In this document: piece after piece, positions 34,020 to 47,100 of the stretch
Numbering within the stretch: position 1 is the first letter of the stretch
Layout: each line of letters begins with the position of its first letter
Origin: Liolophura sinensis
Taxonomy: Eukaryota; Mollusca; Polyplacophora; Chitonida; Chitonidae
DNA: 64,000 nt
Reading direction: 5' to 3'
Assembly: GCF_032854445.1 (NCBI RefSeq)
Contig: NW_027017985.1
Location: forward strand, 100,219-164,218
The notes under the pieces: generated by a model
What the model was told of the DNA's origin: nothing
The model's database searches: none
What the model saw: the letters and a program-made list of their open reading frames with translations, nothing else
Translations under genes and position numbers: made by a program

Positions 34020-36764
34020 AATGCAAAAGTGGAAAAACTGTTCCAGTGCTGCTGGTAAGAGGCTAATCCGACGTATTTTGTGACGACAAATCGAATGGTG
34101 CAAACCGCGTTGCTCTCCGACCAATACTTTTGCCTGTAGTGACAATTGAATGATCATTTATGTCATAATCACGTGCACAGCAACGGCTCTTACTCCATGG
34201 AAACCAGGGAAATTTGCAATTTTTCAACAGCTGCCGATGCCTGGCTCAATTCCGAATCTTTTGGCACCTTACTGAAGTGGGTCAGTGTTCAGTTGTACTT
34301 TTTACAGCAGACTGTATCAAGTACCTTGTGTTTTTCACGTACAAATGGTGTGGTTTTTCTACACGTAGATAAAGACATTGAGATTGTCTTGCACTTAGAA
34401 GTAAGGCAACTGCTGGGTGAGTTAAATGGGCTTAGCCCAAAGATTTGACGTCTTCTGGGCTACCGAAGGGCACATAACTTATAGTCAAAAGTTGAATATA
34501 GTAATGACCAGTCGCGATTGTACAGAGTACAGTGTAGCCGGTTTCAATTAACAAAAAGACCAGGCAAAAATGCAAAAGTGGAAAAACTGTTCCAGTGCTG
34601 CTGGTAAGAGGCTAATCCGACGTATTTTGTGACGACAAATCGAATGGTGCAAACCGCGTTTCTCTCCGACCAATACTTTTGGCTGTAGTGACAATTGAAT
34701 GATCATTTATGTCATAATCACGTGCACAGCAACGGCTCTTACTCCATGGAAACCAGGGAAATTTGCAATTTTTCAACAGCTGTCGATACCTGGCTCAATT
34801 CCGCATCTTTTGGTACCTTACTGAAGTAGGTCAGTGTTCAGTTGTACTTTTTACAGCAGACTGTATCAAGTACCTTGTGTTTTTCACGTACAAATGGTCT
34901 GGTTTTTCTACACGTAGATAAAGACATTGAGATTGTCTTGCACTTAGAAGTAAGGCAATTGCTGGGTGAGTTAAATGGGCTTAGCCCAAAGATTTCAGGT
35001 CTTCTGGGCTACCGAAGGGCACATAACTTATAGTCAAAAGTTGAATATAGTAATGACCAGTCGCGATTGTACAGAGTACAGTGTAGCCGATTTCAATTAA
35101 CAAAAAGACCAGGCAAAAATGCAAAAGTGGTAAAACTGTTCCAGTGCTGCTGGTAAGAGGCTAATCCGACGTATTTTGTGACGACAAATCGAATGGTGCA
35201 AACCGCGTTGCTCTCCGACCAATACTTTTGCCTGTAGTGACAATTGAATGATCATTTATGTCATAATCACGTGCACAGCAACGGCTCTTACTCCATGGAA
35301 ACCGGGGAAATTTGCAATTTTTCAACAGCTGCCGATGCCTGGCTCAATTCCGAATCTTTTGGCACCTTACTGAAGTGGGTCAGTGTTCAGTTGTACTTTT
35401 TACAGCAGACTGTATCAAGTACCTTGTGTTTTTCACGTACAAATGGTGTGGTTTTTCTACACGTAGATAAAGACATTGAGATTGTCTTGCACTTAGAAGT
35501 AAGGCAACTGCTGGGTGAGTTAAATGGGCTTAGCCCAAAGATTTGACGTCTTCTGGGCTACCGAAGGGCACATAACTTATAGTCAAAACTTGAATATAGT
35601 AATGACCAGTCGCGATTGTACAGAGTACAGTGTAGCCGATTTCAATTAACAAAAAGACCAGGCAAAAATGCAAAAGTGGAAAAACTGTTCCAGTGCTGCT
35701 GGTAAGAGGCTAATCCGACGTATTTTGTGACGACAAATCGAATGGTGCAAACCGCGTTGCTCTCCGACCAATACTTTTGCCTGTAGTGACAATTGAATGA
35801 TCATTTATGTCATAATCACGTGCACAGCAACGGCTCTTACTCCATGGAAACCAGGGAAATTTGCAATTTTTCAACAGCTGCCGATGCCTGGCTCAATTCC
35901 GAATCTTTTGGCACCTTACTGAAGTGGGTCAGTGTTAAGTTGTACTTTTTACAGCAGACTGTATCAAGTACCTTGTGTTTTTCACGTACAAATGCTGTGG
36001 TTTTTCTACACGTAGATAAAGACATTGAGATTGTCTTGCACTTAGAAGTAAGGCAACTGCTGGGTGAGTTAAATGGGCTTAGCCCAAAGATTTCAGGTCT
36101 TCTGGGCTACCGAAAGGCACATAACTTATAGTCAAAAGTTGAATATAGTAATGACCAGTCGCAATTGTACAGAGTACAGTGTAGCCGGTTTCAATTAACA
36201 AAAAGACCAGGCAAAAATGCAAAAGTGGAAAAACTGCTCCAGTGCTACTAGTAAGAGGCTAATCCGACGTATTTTGTGACGAGAAATCGAATGGTGCAAA
36301 CCGCGTTGCTCTCCGACCAATACTTTTGCCTGTAGTGACAATTGAATGATCATTTATGTCATAATCACGTGCACAGCAACGGCTCTTACTCCATGGAAAC
36401 CGGGGAAATTTGCAATTTTTCAACAGCTGCCGATGCCTGGCTCAATTCCGAATCTTTTGGCACCTTACTGAAGTGGGTCAGTGTTCAGTTGTACTTTTTA
36501 CAGCAGACTGTATCAAGTACCTTGTGTTTTTTATGTACAAATGATCTGGTTTTTCTACCCGTAGATAAAGACATTGAGATTGTCTTGCACTTAGAAGTAA
36601 GGCAATTGCTGGGTGAGTTAAATGGACTTGGCCCAAAGATTTCAGGTCTTCTCGGCTACCGAAGGGCAAATAACTTATAGTCAAAAGTTGAATATAGTAA
36701 TGACCAGTCGCGATTGTACAGAGTACAGTGTAGTCGGTTTCAATTAACAAAAAGACCAGGCAAA
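34020..36764. repeat. Homogeneous gacgac/ccgaatc run, units 63-67
   Basis: Five units mostly sharing gacgacaaatcg, gtgcac, ccgaatc and gcaactg. Units 63, 65 and 66 are very similar to each other. Unit 64 (34569) has a V-like left part (tttctctcc, ctgtcgatacc) with ggtacctta. Unit 67 (36216) has ctactag at the left and aaatgatctgg with ctacccgtag at the right. This is a short locally homogenised stretch. No gene is seen. Confidence 0.75.
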
Positions 36765-38960
36765 AATGCAAAAGTGGAAAAACTGTTCCAGTGCTTATAG
36801 TAAGAGCCTAATCCGACGTATTTTGTGACGAGAAATCGAATGGTGCAATCCGCGTTGCTCTCCGACCAATACTTTTGGCTGTAGCGACAATTCAATGATC
36901 ATTTATGCCATAATCACGTGCCCAGCAACGGCTCTTACTCCATGGAAACCAGGGAAATTTGCAATTTTTCAACAGCTGCCGATGCCTGGCTCAATTCCAA
37001 ATCTTTTGGCACCTTACTGAAGTGGGTCAGTGTTCAGTTGTACTTTTTACAGCAGACTGTATCAAGTACCTTGTGTTTTTCATGTACAAATGGTGTGGTT
37101 TTTCTACACGTAGATAAAGACATTGAGATTGTCTTGCACTTAGAAGTAAGGCAATTGCTGGGTGAGTTAAATGGGCTTAGCCCAAAGATTTCAGGTCTTC
37201 TGGCCTACCGAAGGGCACATAACTTATAGTCAAAAGTTGAATATAGTAATGACCAGTCGCGATTGTACAGAGTACAGTTTAGCCGATTTTAATTAACAAA
37301 AAGACCAGGCAAAAATGCAAAAGTGGAAAAACTGTTCCAGTGCTGCTGGTAAGAGGCTAATCCGACGTATTTTCTGACGAGAAATCGAATGGTGCAATCC
37401 GCGTTGCTCTCCGACCAATACTTTTGGCTGTAGTGACAATTGAATGATCATTGATGTCATAATCACGTGCACAGCAACGGCTCTTACTCCATGGAAACCA
37501 GGGAAATTTGCAATTTTTCAACAGCTGCCGATGCCTGGCTCAGTTCCGCATCTTTTGGCACCTTACTGAAGTGGGTCAGTGTTCAGTTGTACTTTTTACA
37601 GCAGACTGTATCAAGTACCTTGTGTTTTTTATGTACAAATGATCTGGTTTTTCTACACGTAGATAATAACATTGAGATTGTCTTGCACTTAGAAGTAAGG
37701 CAACTGCTGGGTGAGTTAAATGGGCTTAGCCCAAAGATTTCAGGTCTTCTGGGCTACCGAAGGGCACATAACTTATAGTCAAAAGTTGAATATAGTAATG
37801 ACCAGTCGCGATTGTACAGAGTACAGTGTATTCGGTTTCAATTAACAAAAAGACCAGGCAAAAATGCAAAAGTGGAAAAACTGTTCCAGTGCTGCTGGTA
37901 AGAGGCTAATCCGACGTATTTTGTGACGAGAAATCGAATGGTACAAACCGCGTTGCTTTCCGACCAATACTTTTGGCTGTAGCGACAATTCAATGATCAT
38001 TTATGCCATAATCACGTGCCCAGCAACGGCTCTTACTCCATGGAAACCAGGGATATTTGCAATTTTTTAACAGCTGCCGATGCCTGGCCCAATTCCGCAT
38101 CTTTTGGCACCTTATAAATGTGGGTCAGTGTTAAGTTGTACTTTTTACAGCAGACTGTATCAAGTACCTTGTGTTTTTTATGTACAAATGGTGTGGTTTT
38201 TCTACACGTAGATAAACACATTAAGATTTTCTTGGACTTAGAAGTAAGACAATGGCTGGGTGAGTTAAATGGGCTTAGCCCAAAGATTTCAGGTCTTCTG
38301 GCCTATCGAAGGGCACATAACTTATAGTCAAAAGTTGAATATAGTAATGACCAGTCGCGATTGTACAGAGTACAGTGTAGCCGATTTTAATTAACAAAAA
38401 GACCAGGCAAAAATGCAAAAGTGGAAAAACTGTTCCAGTGCTGCTGGTAAGAGGCTAATCCGACGTATTTTGTGACGACAAATCGAATGGTGCAAACCGC
38501 GTTGCTCTCCGACCAATACTTTTGTCTGTAGTGACAATTCAATGATCATTGATGTCATAATCACGTGCCCAGCAACGGCTCTTACTCCAAGGAAACCAGG
38601 GATATTTGCAATTTTTTAACAGCTGCCGATGCCTGGCCCAATTCCGCATCTTTTGGCACCTTTTAAATGTGGGTCAGTGTTTAGTTGTACTTTTTACAGC
38701 AGACTGTATCAAGTACCTTGTGTTTTTTATGTACAAATGGTCTGGTTTTTCTACACCTAGATAAAGACATTGAGATTGTCTTGCACTTAGAAGTAGGGCA
38801 ACTGCTGGGTGAGTTAAATGGGCTTAGCCCAAAGATTTCAGGTCTTCTGGGCTACCGAAGGGCACATAACTTATAGTCAAAAGTTGAATATAGTAATGAC
38901 CAGTAGCGATTGTACAGAGTACAGTGTAGCCGGTTTCAATTAACAAAAAGACCAGGCAAA
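36765..38960. repeat. Units 68-71, transition into the higher-order region
   Basis: Unit 68 has a private cttatagtaagagcc and ggtgcaatccgcg, the latter shared with unit 69 (37314). Units 68 and 70 both have tatgccataatc, tggcctac/tggcctat and a gattttaatt ending. Unit 70 (37863) is A-type and unit 71 (38412) is L-type. Variants shared by neighbours of different type suggest local gene conversion. From here rightward the order becomes more regular. Confidence 0.7.
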
Positions 38961-39509
38961 AATGCAAAAGTGGAAAAACTGTTCCAGTGCTGCTGGTAAG
39001 AGGCTAATTCGACGTATTTTGTGACAAGAAATCGAATGGTGCAAACCGCGTTGCTCTCCGACCAACACTTTTGCCTGTAGTGACAATTGAATGATCATTT
39101 ATGTCATAATCACGTGCCCAGCAACGGCTCTTACTCCATGAAAACCAGGGAAATTTGCAATTTTTCAACAGCTGCCGATGCCTGGCTCAATTCCGCACCT
39201 TTTGGCACTTTACTGAAGTGGGTCAGTGTTCAGTTGTACTTTTTACAGCAGACTGTATCAAGTACCTTGTGTTTTTTATGTACAAATGGTCTGGTTTTTC
39301 TACACGTAGATAAAGACATTGAGATTGTCTTGCACTTCGAAGTAAGGCAATTGCTGGGTGAGTTAAATGGGCTTAGCCCAAAGATTTCAGGTCTTCTGGG
39401 CTACCGAAGGGCACATAACTTATAGTCAAAAGTTGAATGTAGTAATGACCAGTCGCGATTGTACAGAGTACAGTGTAGCCGATTTCAATTAACAAAAAGA
39501 CCAGGCAAA
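38961..39509. repeat. M-type monomer (reference copy)
   Basis: Defined by ccatgaaaaccagg (which destroys the NcoI site) and ccgcacctttt, often with ccaacactttt, gacaagaaatcg and cacttcgaag. Other copies begin at 17007, 30177, 31824, 43902, 58175, 60371 and 62017. Related forms with ccataaaaacc begin at 51039 and 54333. M opens the five-unit higher-order order in the right part of the window. Confidence 0.85.
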
Positions 39510-40058
39510 AATGCAAAAGTGGAAAAACTGTTCCAGTGCTGCTGGTAAGAAGCTAATCCAACGTATTTTGTGACGAGAAATCGAATGGTGCAAACCGCGT
39601 TGCTCTCCTACCAATACTTTTGGCTGTAGCGACAATTCAATGATCATTGATGTCATAATCACGTGCCCAGCAACGGCTCTTACTCCATGGAAACCAGGGA
39701 TATTTGCAATTTTTTAACAGCTGCCGATGCCTGGCTCAGTTCCGCATCTTTTGGCACCTTACTGAAGTGGGTCAGTGTTCAGTTGTACTTTTTACAGCAG
39801 ACTGTATCAAGTACCTTGTGTTTTTCACGTACAAATGGTGTGGTTTTTCTACACGTAGATAAAGACATTGAGATTGTCTTGCACTTAGAAGTAAGGCAAC
39901 TGCTGGGTGAGTTAAATGGGCTTAGCCCAAAGATTTCAGGTCTTCTGGGCTACCGAAGGGCACATAACTTATAGTCAAAAGTTGAATATAGTAATGACCA
40001 GTCGCGATTGTACAGAGTACAGTGTAGCCGATTTCAATTAACAAAAAGACCAGGCAAA
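39510..40058. repeat. R-type monomer (reference copy)
   Basis: Defined by gaagctaatccaacg, ctcctacc, agcgacaattc, gggatatttg with a six-T tract before aacag, and ctcagttcc. Other copies begin at 2747, 6042, 13165, 24692, 44451, 46645, 51588, 54882, 58724, 59273 and (left half) 60920. Unit 115 (62567) keeps ctcctacc and the centre markers but has ctaatccgacg. The copies at 44451 and 46645 share a private ttccccatc. Confidence 0.85.
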
Positions 40059-40607
40059 AATGCAAAAGTGGAAAAACTGTTCCAGTGCTGCTGGTAAGAG
40101 GCTAATCCGACGTATTTTGTGACGAGAAATCGAATGGTGCAAACCGCGTTGCTCTCCGACCAATACTTTTGTCTGTAGCGACAATTCAATGATCATTGAT
40201 GTCATAATCACGTGCCCAGCAACGGCTCTTACTCCATGGAAACCAGGGATATTTGCAATTTTTTAACAGCTGCCGATGCCTGGCTCAATTCCGCATCTTT
40301 TGGCACCTTATAAATGTGGGTCAGTGTTCAGTTGTACTTTTTACAGCAGACTGTATCAAGTACCTTGTGTTTTTTATGTACAAATGGTCTGGTTTTTCTA
40401 CACGTAGATAAAGACATTGAGATTGTTTTGGACTTAGAAGTAAGGCAATTGCTGGGTGAGTTAAATGGGCTTAGCCCAAAGATTTCAGGTCTTCTGGGCT
40501 ACCGAAGGGCACATAACTTATAGTCAAAAGTTGAATGTAGTAATGACCAGTCGCGATTGTACAGAGTACAGTGTAGCCGGTTTCAATTAACAAAAAGACC
40601 AGGCAAA
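40059..40607. repeat. B-type monomer (reference copy)
   Basis: Defined by ttataaatg, gattgttttggac and gaatgtag, with ttgtctg or ttggctg in the left part. Other copies begin at 7688, 13713, 25241 (hybrid end), 45000, 47194, 52140, 55431 and 63114. TATAAATG stops the recurrent plus-strand frame. Confidence 0.85.
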
Positions 40608-41156
40608 AATGCAAAAGTGGAAAAACTGTTCCAGTGCTACTAGTAAGAGGCTAATCCGACGTATTTTGTGACGAGAAATCGAATGGTGCAAACCGCGTTG
40701 CTCTCCGACCAATACTTTTGCCTGTAGTGACAATTGAATGATCATTGATGTCATAATCACGTGCACAGCAACGGCTCTTACTCCATTGAAAACAGGGAAA
40801 TTTGCAATTTTTCAACAGCTGCCGATGCCTGGCTCAATTCCGAATCTTTTGCCACCTTACTGAAGTGGGTCAGTGTTCAGTTGTACTTTTTACAGCAGAC
40901 TGTATCAAGTACCTTGTGTTTTTCACGTACAAATGGTGTGGTTTTTCTACACGTAGATAAAGACATTGAGATTGTCTTGCACTTAGAAGTAAGGCAATTG
41001 CTGGGTGAGTTAAATGGGCTTAGCCCAAAGATTTCAGGTCTTCTGGGCTACCGAAGGGCACATAACTTATAGTCAAAAGTTGAATATAGTAATGACCAGT
41101 CGCGATTGTACAGAGTATAGTGTAGCCGGTTTCAATTAACAAAAAGACCAGGCAAA
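40608..41156. repeat. S-type monomer (reference copy)
   Basis: Defined by ctactag or ctgctag at the left, gtgcac, ccgaatc, and the 3' end gagtatagtgtagccgg. A subset, 40608, 45549, 47743 and in part 63662, has ccattgaaa in place of the NcoI site. Other copies begin at 8237, 8786, 14262, 52689 and 55980. The unit at 45549 has two single-base deletions (tgcaaagtgg, aattttcaac). Confidence 0.85.
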
Positions 41157-41704
41157 AATGCAAAAGTGGAAAAACTGTTCCAGTGCTGCTGGTAAGAGGC
41201 TAATCCGACGTATTTTGTGACGACAAATCGAATGGTGCAAACCGCGTTTCTCTCCGACCAATACTTTTGGCTGTAGTGACAATTGAATGATCATTTATGT
41301 CATAATCACGTGCACAGCAACGGCTCTTACTCCATGGAAACCGGGGAAATTTGCAATTTTTCAACAGCTGCCGATGCCTGGCTCAATTCCGCATCTTTTG
41401 GCACCTTATTTATGTGGGTCTGTGGTCAGTTGTACTTTTACAGCAGACTGTATCAAGTACCTTGTGTTTTTTATGTACAAATGGTGTCTTTTTTCTACAC
41501 GTAGATAAAGACATTGAGATTGTCTTGCACTTAGAAGTAAGACAATTGCTGGGTGAGTTAAATGGGCTTAGCCCAAAGATTTGACGTCTTCTGGGCTACC
41601 GAAGGGCACATAACTTATAGTCAAAAGTTAAATATAGTAATGACCAGTCGCGATTGTACAGAGTACAGTGTAGCCGATTTCAATTAACAAAAAGACCAGG
41701 TAAA
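41157..41704. repeat. V-type monomer (reference copy, 548 bp)
   Basis: Defined by cgtttctctcc, ttatttatg or ttattcatg followed by tgggtctgtggtcag, a one-T-shorter tract (gtacttttacag), and often gtgtctttttt. The missing T makes the unit 548 bp and shifts the recurrent frame. Other copies begin at 9335, 14812, 25790, 32373, 48292, 53240, 56529 and 61469. Related centres occur at 19752, 42254, 42802, 49388 and 49940. Confidence 0.85.
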
Positions 41705-43350
41705 AATGCAAAAGTGGAAAAACTGTTCCAGTGCTGCTGTTAAGAGGCTAATCCGACGTATTTTGTGACGAGAAATCGAATGGTGCAAACCGCGTTGCTC
41801 TCCGACCAATACTTTTGCCTGTAGTGACAATTGAATGATCATTTATGTCATAATCACGTGCCCAGCAACGGCTCTTACTCCATGGAAACCAGGGAAATTT
41901 GCAATTTTTCAACAGCTGCCGATGCCTGGCTCAATTCCGCATCTTTTGGCACCTTACTGAAGTGGGTCAGTGTTCAGTTGTACTTTTTACAGCAGACTGT
42001 ATCAAGTACCTTGTGTTTTTCACGTACAAATGGTGTGGTTTTTCTACACGTAGATAAAGACATTGAGATTGTCTTGCACTTAGAAGTAAGGCAACTGCTG
42101 GGTGAGTTAAATGGGTTTAGTCCAAAGATTTGACGTCTTCTGGGCTACCGAAGGGCACATAACTTATAGTCAAAAGTTGAATATAGTAATGACCAGTCGC
42201 GATTGTACAGAGTACAGTGCAGCCGATTTCAATTAACAAAAAGACCAGGCAAAAATGCAAAAGTGGAAAAACTGTTCCAGTGCTGCTGGTAAGAGGCTAA
42301 TCCGACGTATTTTGTGACGACAAATCGAATGGTGCAAACCGCGTTTCTCTCCGACCAATACTTTTGGCTGTAGTGACAATTGAATGATCATTTATGTCAT
42401 AATCACGTGCACAGCAGCGGCTCTTACTCCATGGAAACCAGGGAAATTTGCAATTTTTCAACAGCTGTCGATACCTGGCTCAATTCCGCATCTTTTGGCA
42501 CCTTATTCATGTGGGTCTGTGGTCAGTTCTACTTTTACAGCAGACTGTATCAAGTACCTTGTGTTTTTTATGTACAAATGGTGTGGTTTTTCTACACGTA
42601 GATAAAGACATTGAGATTGTCTTGCACTTAGAAGTAAGACAACTGCTGGGTGAGTTAAATGGGCTTAGCTCAAAGATTTCAGGTCTTCTGGGCTACCGAA
42701 GGGCACATAACTTATAGTCAAAAGTTGAATATAGTAATGACCAGTAGCGATTGTACAGAGTACAGTGTAGCCGGTTTCAATTAACAAAAAGACCAGGCAA
42801 AAATGCAAAAGTGGAAAAACTGTTCCAGTGCTGCTGGTAAGAGGCTAATCCGACGTATTTTGTGACGAGAAATCGAATGGTGCAAACCGCGTTGCTCTCC
42901 GACCAATACTTTTGGCTGTAGCGACAATTCAATGATCATTGATGTCATAATCACGTGCCCAGCAACGGCTCTTACTCCATGGAAACCAGGGATATTTGCA
43001 ATTTTTTAACAGCGGCCGATACCTGGCTCAATTCCGCATCTTTTGGCACCTTATTCATGTGGGTCTGTGGTCAGTTGTACTTTTACAGCAGACTGTATCA
43101 AGTACCTTGTGTTTTTTTATGTACAAATGGTGTGGTTTTTCTACACGTAGATAAAGACATTGAGATTGTCTTGCACTTAGAAGTAAGACAATTGCTGGGT
43201 GAGTTAAATGGGCTTAGCTCAAAGATTTCAGGTCTTCTGGGCTACCGAAGGGCACATAACTTATAGTCAAAAGTTGAATATAGTAATGACCAGTCGCGAT
43301 TGTACAGAGTACAGTGTAGCCGGTTTCAATTAACAAAAAGACCAGGCAAA

Positions 43351-43901
43351 AATGCAAAAGTGGAAAAACTGTTCCAGTGCTGCTGGTAAGAGGCTAATCC
43401 GACGTATTTTGTGACGAGAAATCGAATGGTGCAAACCGCGTTGCTCTCCGACCAATACTTTTGGCTGTAGTGACAATTGAATGATCATTTATGTCATAAT
43501 CACGTGCGTAGCAACGGCTCTTACTCCATGGAAACCAGTGATATTTGCAATTTTTCAACAGCTGCCGATGCCTGGCTCAATTCCGCATCTTTTGGCACCC
43601 ACCTTATAAATGTGGTCAGTGTTCAGTTGTACTTTTTACAGCAGACTGTATCAAGTACCTTGTGTTTTTTATGTACAAATGGTGTGGTTTTTCTACACGT
43701 AGATAAAGACATTGAGATTGTTTTGGACTTAGAAGTAAGACAATTGCTGGGTGAGTTAAATGGCTTAGCCCAAAGATTTGACGTCTTCTGGGCTACCGAA
43801 GGGCACATAACTTATAGTCAAAAGTTGAATGTAGTAATGACCAGTCGCGATTGTACAGAGTACAGTGTAGCCGGTTTCAATTAACAAAAAGACCAGGCAA
43901 A
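43351..43901. repeat. Unit 80, locally rearranged (551 bp)
   Basis: This unit has a 4-bp gain (ggcacccacctta near 43595), a one-base loss (aatgtggtcag) and a further loss (aaatggcttagcc near 43762). The left half has gtgcgtagc and ccagtgata. The right half is B-type (ttttggac, gaatgtag). It is therefore a composite of a gtgcgtagc unit and a B unit. Confidence 0.7.
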
Positions 43902-44149
43902 AATGCAAAAGTGGAAAAACTGTTCCAGTGCTGCTAGTAAGAGGCTAATCCGACGTATTTTGTGACGAGAAATCAAATGGTGCAAACCGCGTTGCTCTCC
44001 GACCAATACTTTTGCCTGTAGTGACAATTGAATGATCATTGATGTCATAATCACGTGCACAGCAACGGCTCTTACTCCATGAAAACCAGGGAAATTTGCA
44101 ATTTTTCAACAGCTGCCGATGCCTGGCTCAATTCCGCACCTTTTGGCAC

Positions 44150-47100
44150 TTTACTGAAGTGGGTCAGTGTTCAGTTGTACTTTTTACAGCAGACTGTATC
44201 AAGTACCTTGTGTTTTTTATGTACAAATGGTCTGGTTTTTCTACACGTAGATAAAGACATTGAGATTGTCTTGCACTTCGAAGTAAGGCAATTGCTGGGT
44301 GAGTTAAATGGGCTTAGCCCAAAGATTTCAGGTCTTCTGGGCTACCGAAGGGCACATAACTTATAGTCAAAAGTTGAATATAGTAATGACCAGTCGCGAT
44401 TGTACAGAGTACAGTGTAGCCGATTTCAATTAACAAAAAGACCAGGCAAAAATGCAAAAGTGGAAAAACTGTTCCAGTGCTGCTGGTAAGAAGCTAATCC
44501 AACGTATTTTGTGACGAGAAATCGAATGGTGCAAACCGCGTTGCTCTCCTACCAATACTTTTGGCTGTAGCGACAATTCAATGATCATTGATGTCATAAT
44601 CACGTGCCCAGCAACGGCTCTTACTCCATGGAAACCAGGGATATTTGCAATTTTTTAACAGCTGCCGATGCCTGGCTCAGTTCCCCATCTTTTGGCACCT
44701 TACTGAAGTGGGTCAGTGTTCAGTTGTACTTTTTACAGCAGACTGTATCAAGTACCTTGTGTTTTTCACGTACAAATGGTGTGGTTTTTCTACACGTAGA
44801 TAAAGACATTGAGATTGTCTTGCACTTAGAAGTAAGGCAACTGCTGGGTGAGTTAAATGGGCTTAGCCCAAAGATTTCAGGTCTTCTGGGCTACCGAAGG
44901 GCACATAACTTATAGTCAAAAGTTGAATATAGTAATGACCAGTCGCGATTGTACAGAGTACAGTGTAGCCGATTTCAATTAACAAAAAGACCAGGCAAAA
45001 ATGCAAAAGTGGAAAAACTGTTCCAGTGCTGCTGGTAAGAGGCTAATCCGACGTATTTTGTGACGAGAAATCGAATGGTGCAAACCGCGTTGCTCTCCGA
45101 CCAATACTTTTGTCTGTAGCGACAATTCAATGATCATTGATGTCATAATCACGTGCCCAGCAACGGCTCTTACTCCATGGAAACCAGGGATATTTGCAAT
45201 TTTTTAACAGCTGCCGATGCCTGGCTCAATTCCGCATCTTTTGGCACCTTATAAATGTGGGTCAGTGTTCAGTTGTACTTTTTACAGCAGACTGTATCAA
45301 GTACCTTGTGTTTTTTATGTACAAATGGTCTGGTTTTTCTACACGTAGATAAAGACATTGAGATTGTTTTGGACTTAGAAGTAAGACAATTGCTGGGTGA
45401 GTTAAATGGGCTTAGCCCAAAGATTTCAGGTCTTCTGGGCTACCGAAGGGCACATAACTTATAGTCAAAAGTTGAATGTAGTAATGACCAGTCGCGATTG
45501 TACAGAGTACAGTGTAGCCGGTTTCAATTAACAAAAAGACCAGGCAAAAATGCAAAGTGGAAAAACTGTTCCAGTGCTACTAGTAAGAGGCTAATCCGAC
45601 GTATTTTGTGACGAGAAATCGAATGGTGCAAACCGCGTTGCTCTCCGACCAATACTTTTGCCTGTAGTGACAATTGAATGATCATTGATGTCATAATCAC
45701 GTGCACAGCAACGGCTCTTACTCCATTGAAAACAGGGAAATTTGCAATTTTCAACAGCTGCCGATGCCTGGCTCAATTCCGAATCTTTTGGCACCTTACT
45801 GAAGTGGGTCAGTGTTCAGTTGTACTTTTTACAGCAGACTGTATCAAGTACCTTGTGTTTTTCACGTACAAATGGTGTGGTTTTTCTACACGTAGATAAA
45901 GACATTGAGATTGTCTTGCACTTAGAAGTAAGGCAATTGCTGGGTGAGTTAAATGGGCTTAGCCCAAAGATTTCAGGTCTTCTGGGCTACCGAAGGGCAC
46001 ATAACTTATAGTCAAAAGTTGAATATAGTAATGACCAGTCGCGATTGTACAGAGTATAGTGTAGCCGGTTTCAATTAACAAAAAGACCAGGCAAAAATGC
46101 AAAAGTGGAAAAACTGTTCCAGTGCTGCTGGTAAGAGGCTAATCCGACGTATTTTGTGACGACAAATCGAATGGTGCAAACCGCGTTTCTCTCCGACCAA
46201 TACTTTTGGCTGTAGTGACAATTGAATGATCATTTATGTCATAATCACGTGCACAGCAACGGCTCTTACTCCATGGAAACCGGGGAAATTTGCAATTATT
46301 CAACAGCTGCCGATGCCTGGCTCAATTCCGCACCTTTTGGCACTTTACTGAAGTGGGTCAGTGTTCAGTTGTACTTTTTACAGCAGACTGTATCAAGTAC
46401 CTTGTGTTTTTTATGTACAAATGGTCTGGTTTTTCTACACGTAGATAAAGACATTGAGATTGTCTTGCACTTCGAAGTAAGGCAATTGCTGGGTGAGTTA
46501 AATGGGCTTAGCCCAAAGATTTCAGGTCTTCTGGGCTACCGAAGGGCACATAACTTATAGTCAAAAGTTGAATATAGTAATGACCAGTCGCGATTGTACA
46601 GAGTACAGTGTAGCCGATTTCAATTAACAAAAAGACCAGGCAAAAATGCAAAAGTGGAAAAACTGTTCCAGTGCTGCTGGTAAGAAGCTAATCCAACGTA
46701 TTTTGTGACGAGAAATCGAATGGTGCAAACCGCGTTGCTCTCCTACCAATACTTTTGGCTGTAGCGACAATTCAATGATCATTGATGTCATAATCACGTG
46801 CCCAGCAACGGCTCTTACTCCATGGAAACCAGGGATATTTGCAATTTTTTAACAGCTGCCGATGCCTGGCTCAGTTCCCCATCTTTTGGCACCTTACTGA
46901 AGTGGGTCAGTGTTCAGTTGTACTTTTTACAGCAGACTGTATCAAGTACCTTGTGTTTTTCACGTACAAATGGTGTGGTTTTTCTACACGTAGATAAAGA
47001 CATTGAGATTGTCTTGCACTTAGAAGTAAGGCAACTGCTGGGTGAGTTAAATGGGCTTAGCCCAAAGATTTCAGGTCTTCTGGGCTACCGAAGGGCACAT

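Larger units (their letters stand above)
38961..43550. repeat. M-R-B-S-V higher-order block plus tail, copy 1
   Basis: Units 72-80: M (38961), R (39510), B (40059), S (40608), V (41157), then a tail of four units (41705, 42254, 42802, 43351). From the right half of the M unit to about 43550 it matches about 46,340-50,690 at an offset of 7,135 bp. Private shared variants are ggctcaattc/ggcacttta in M, cttagtccaaag with cagtgcagcc in the first tail unit, cttagctcaaag in the second and third, agcggccgat in the third and gtgcgtagc in the fourth. This copy is nearly free of stray indels. Confidence 0.85.
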
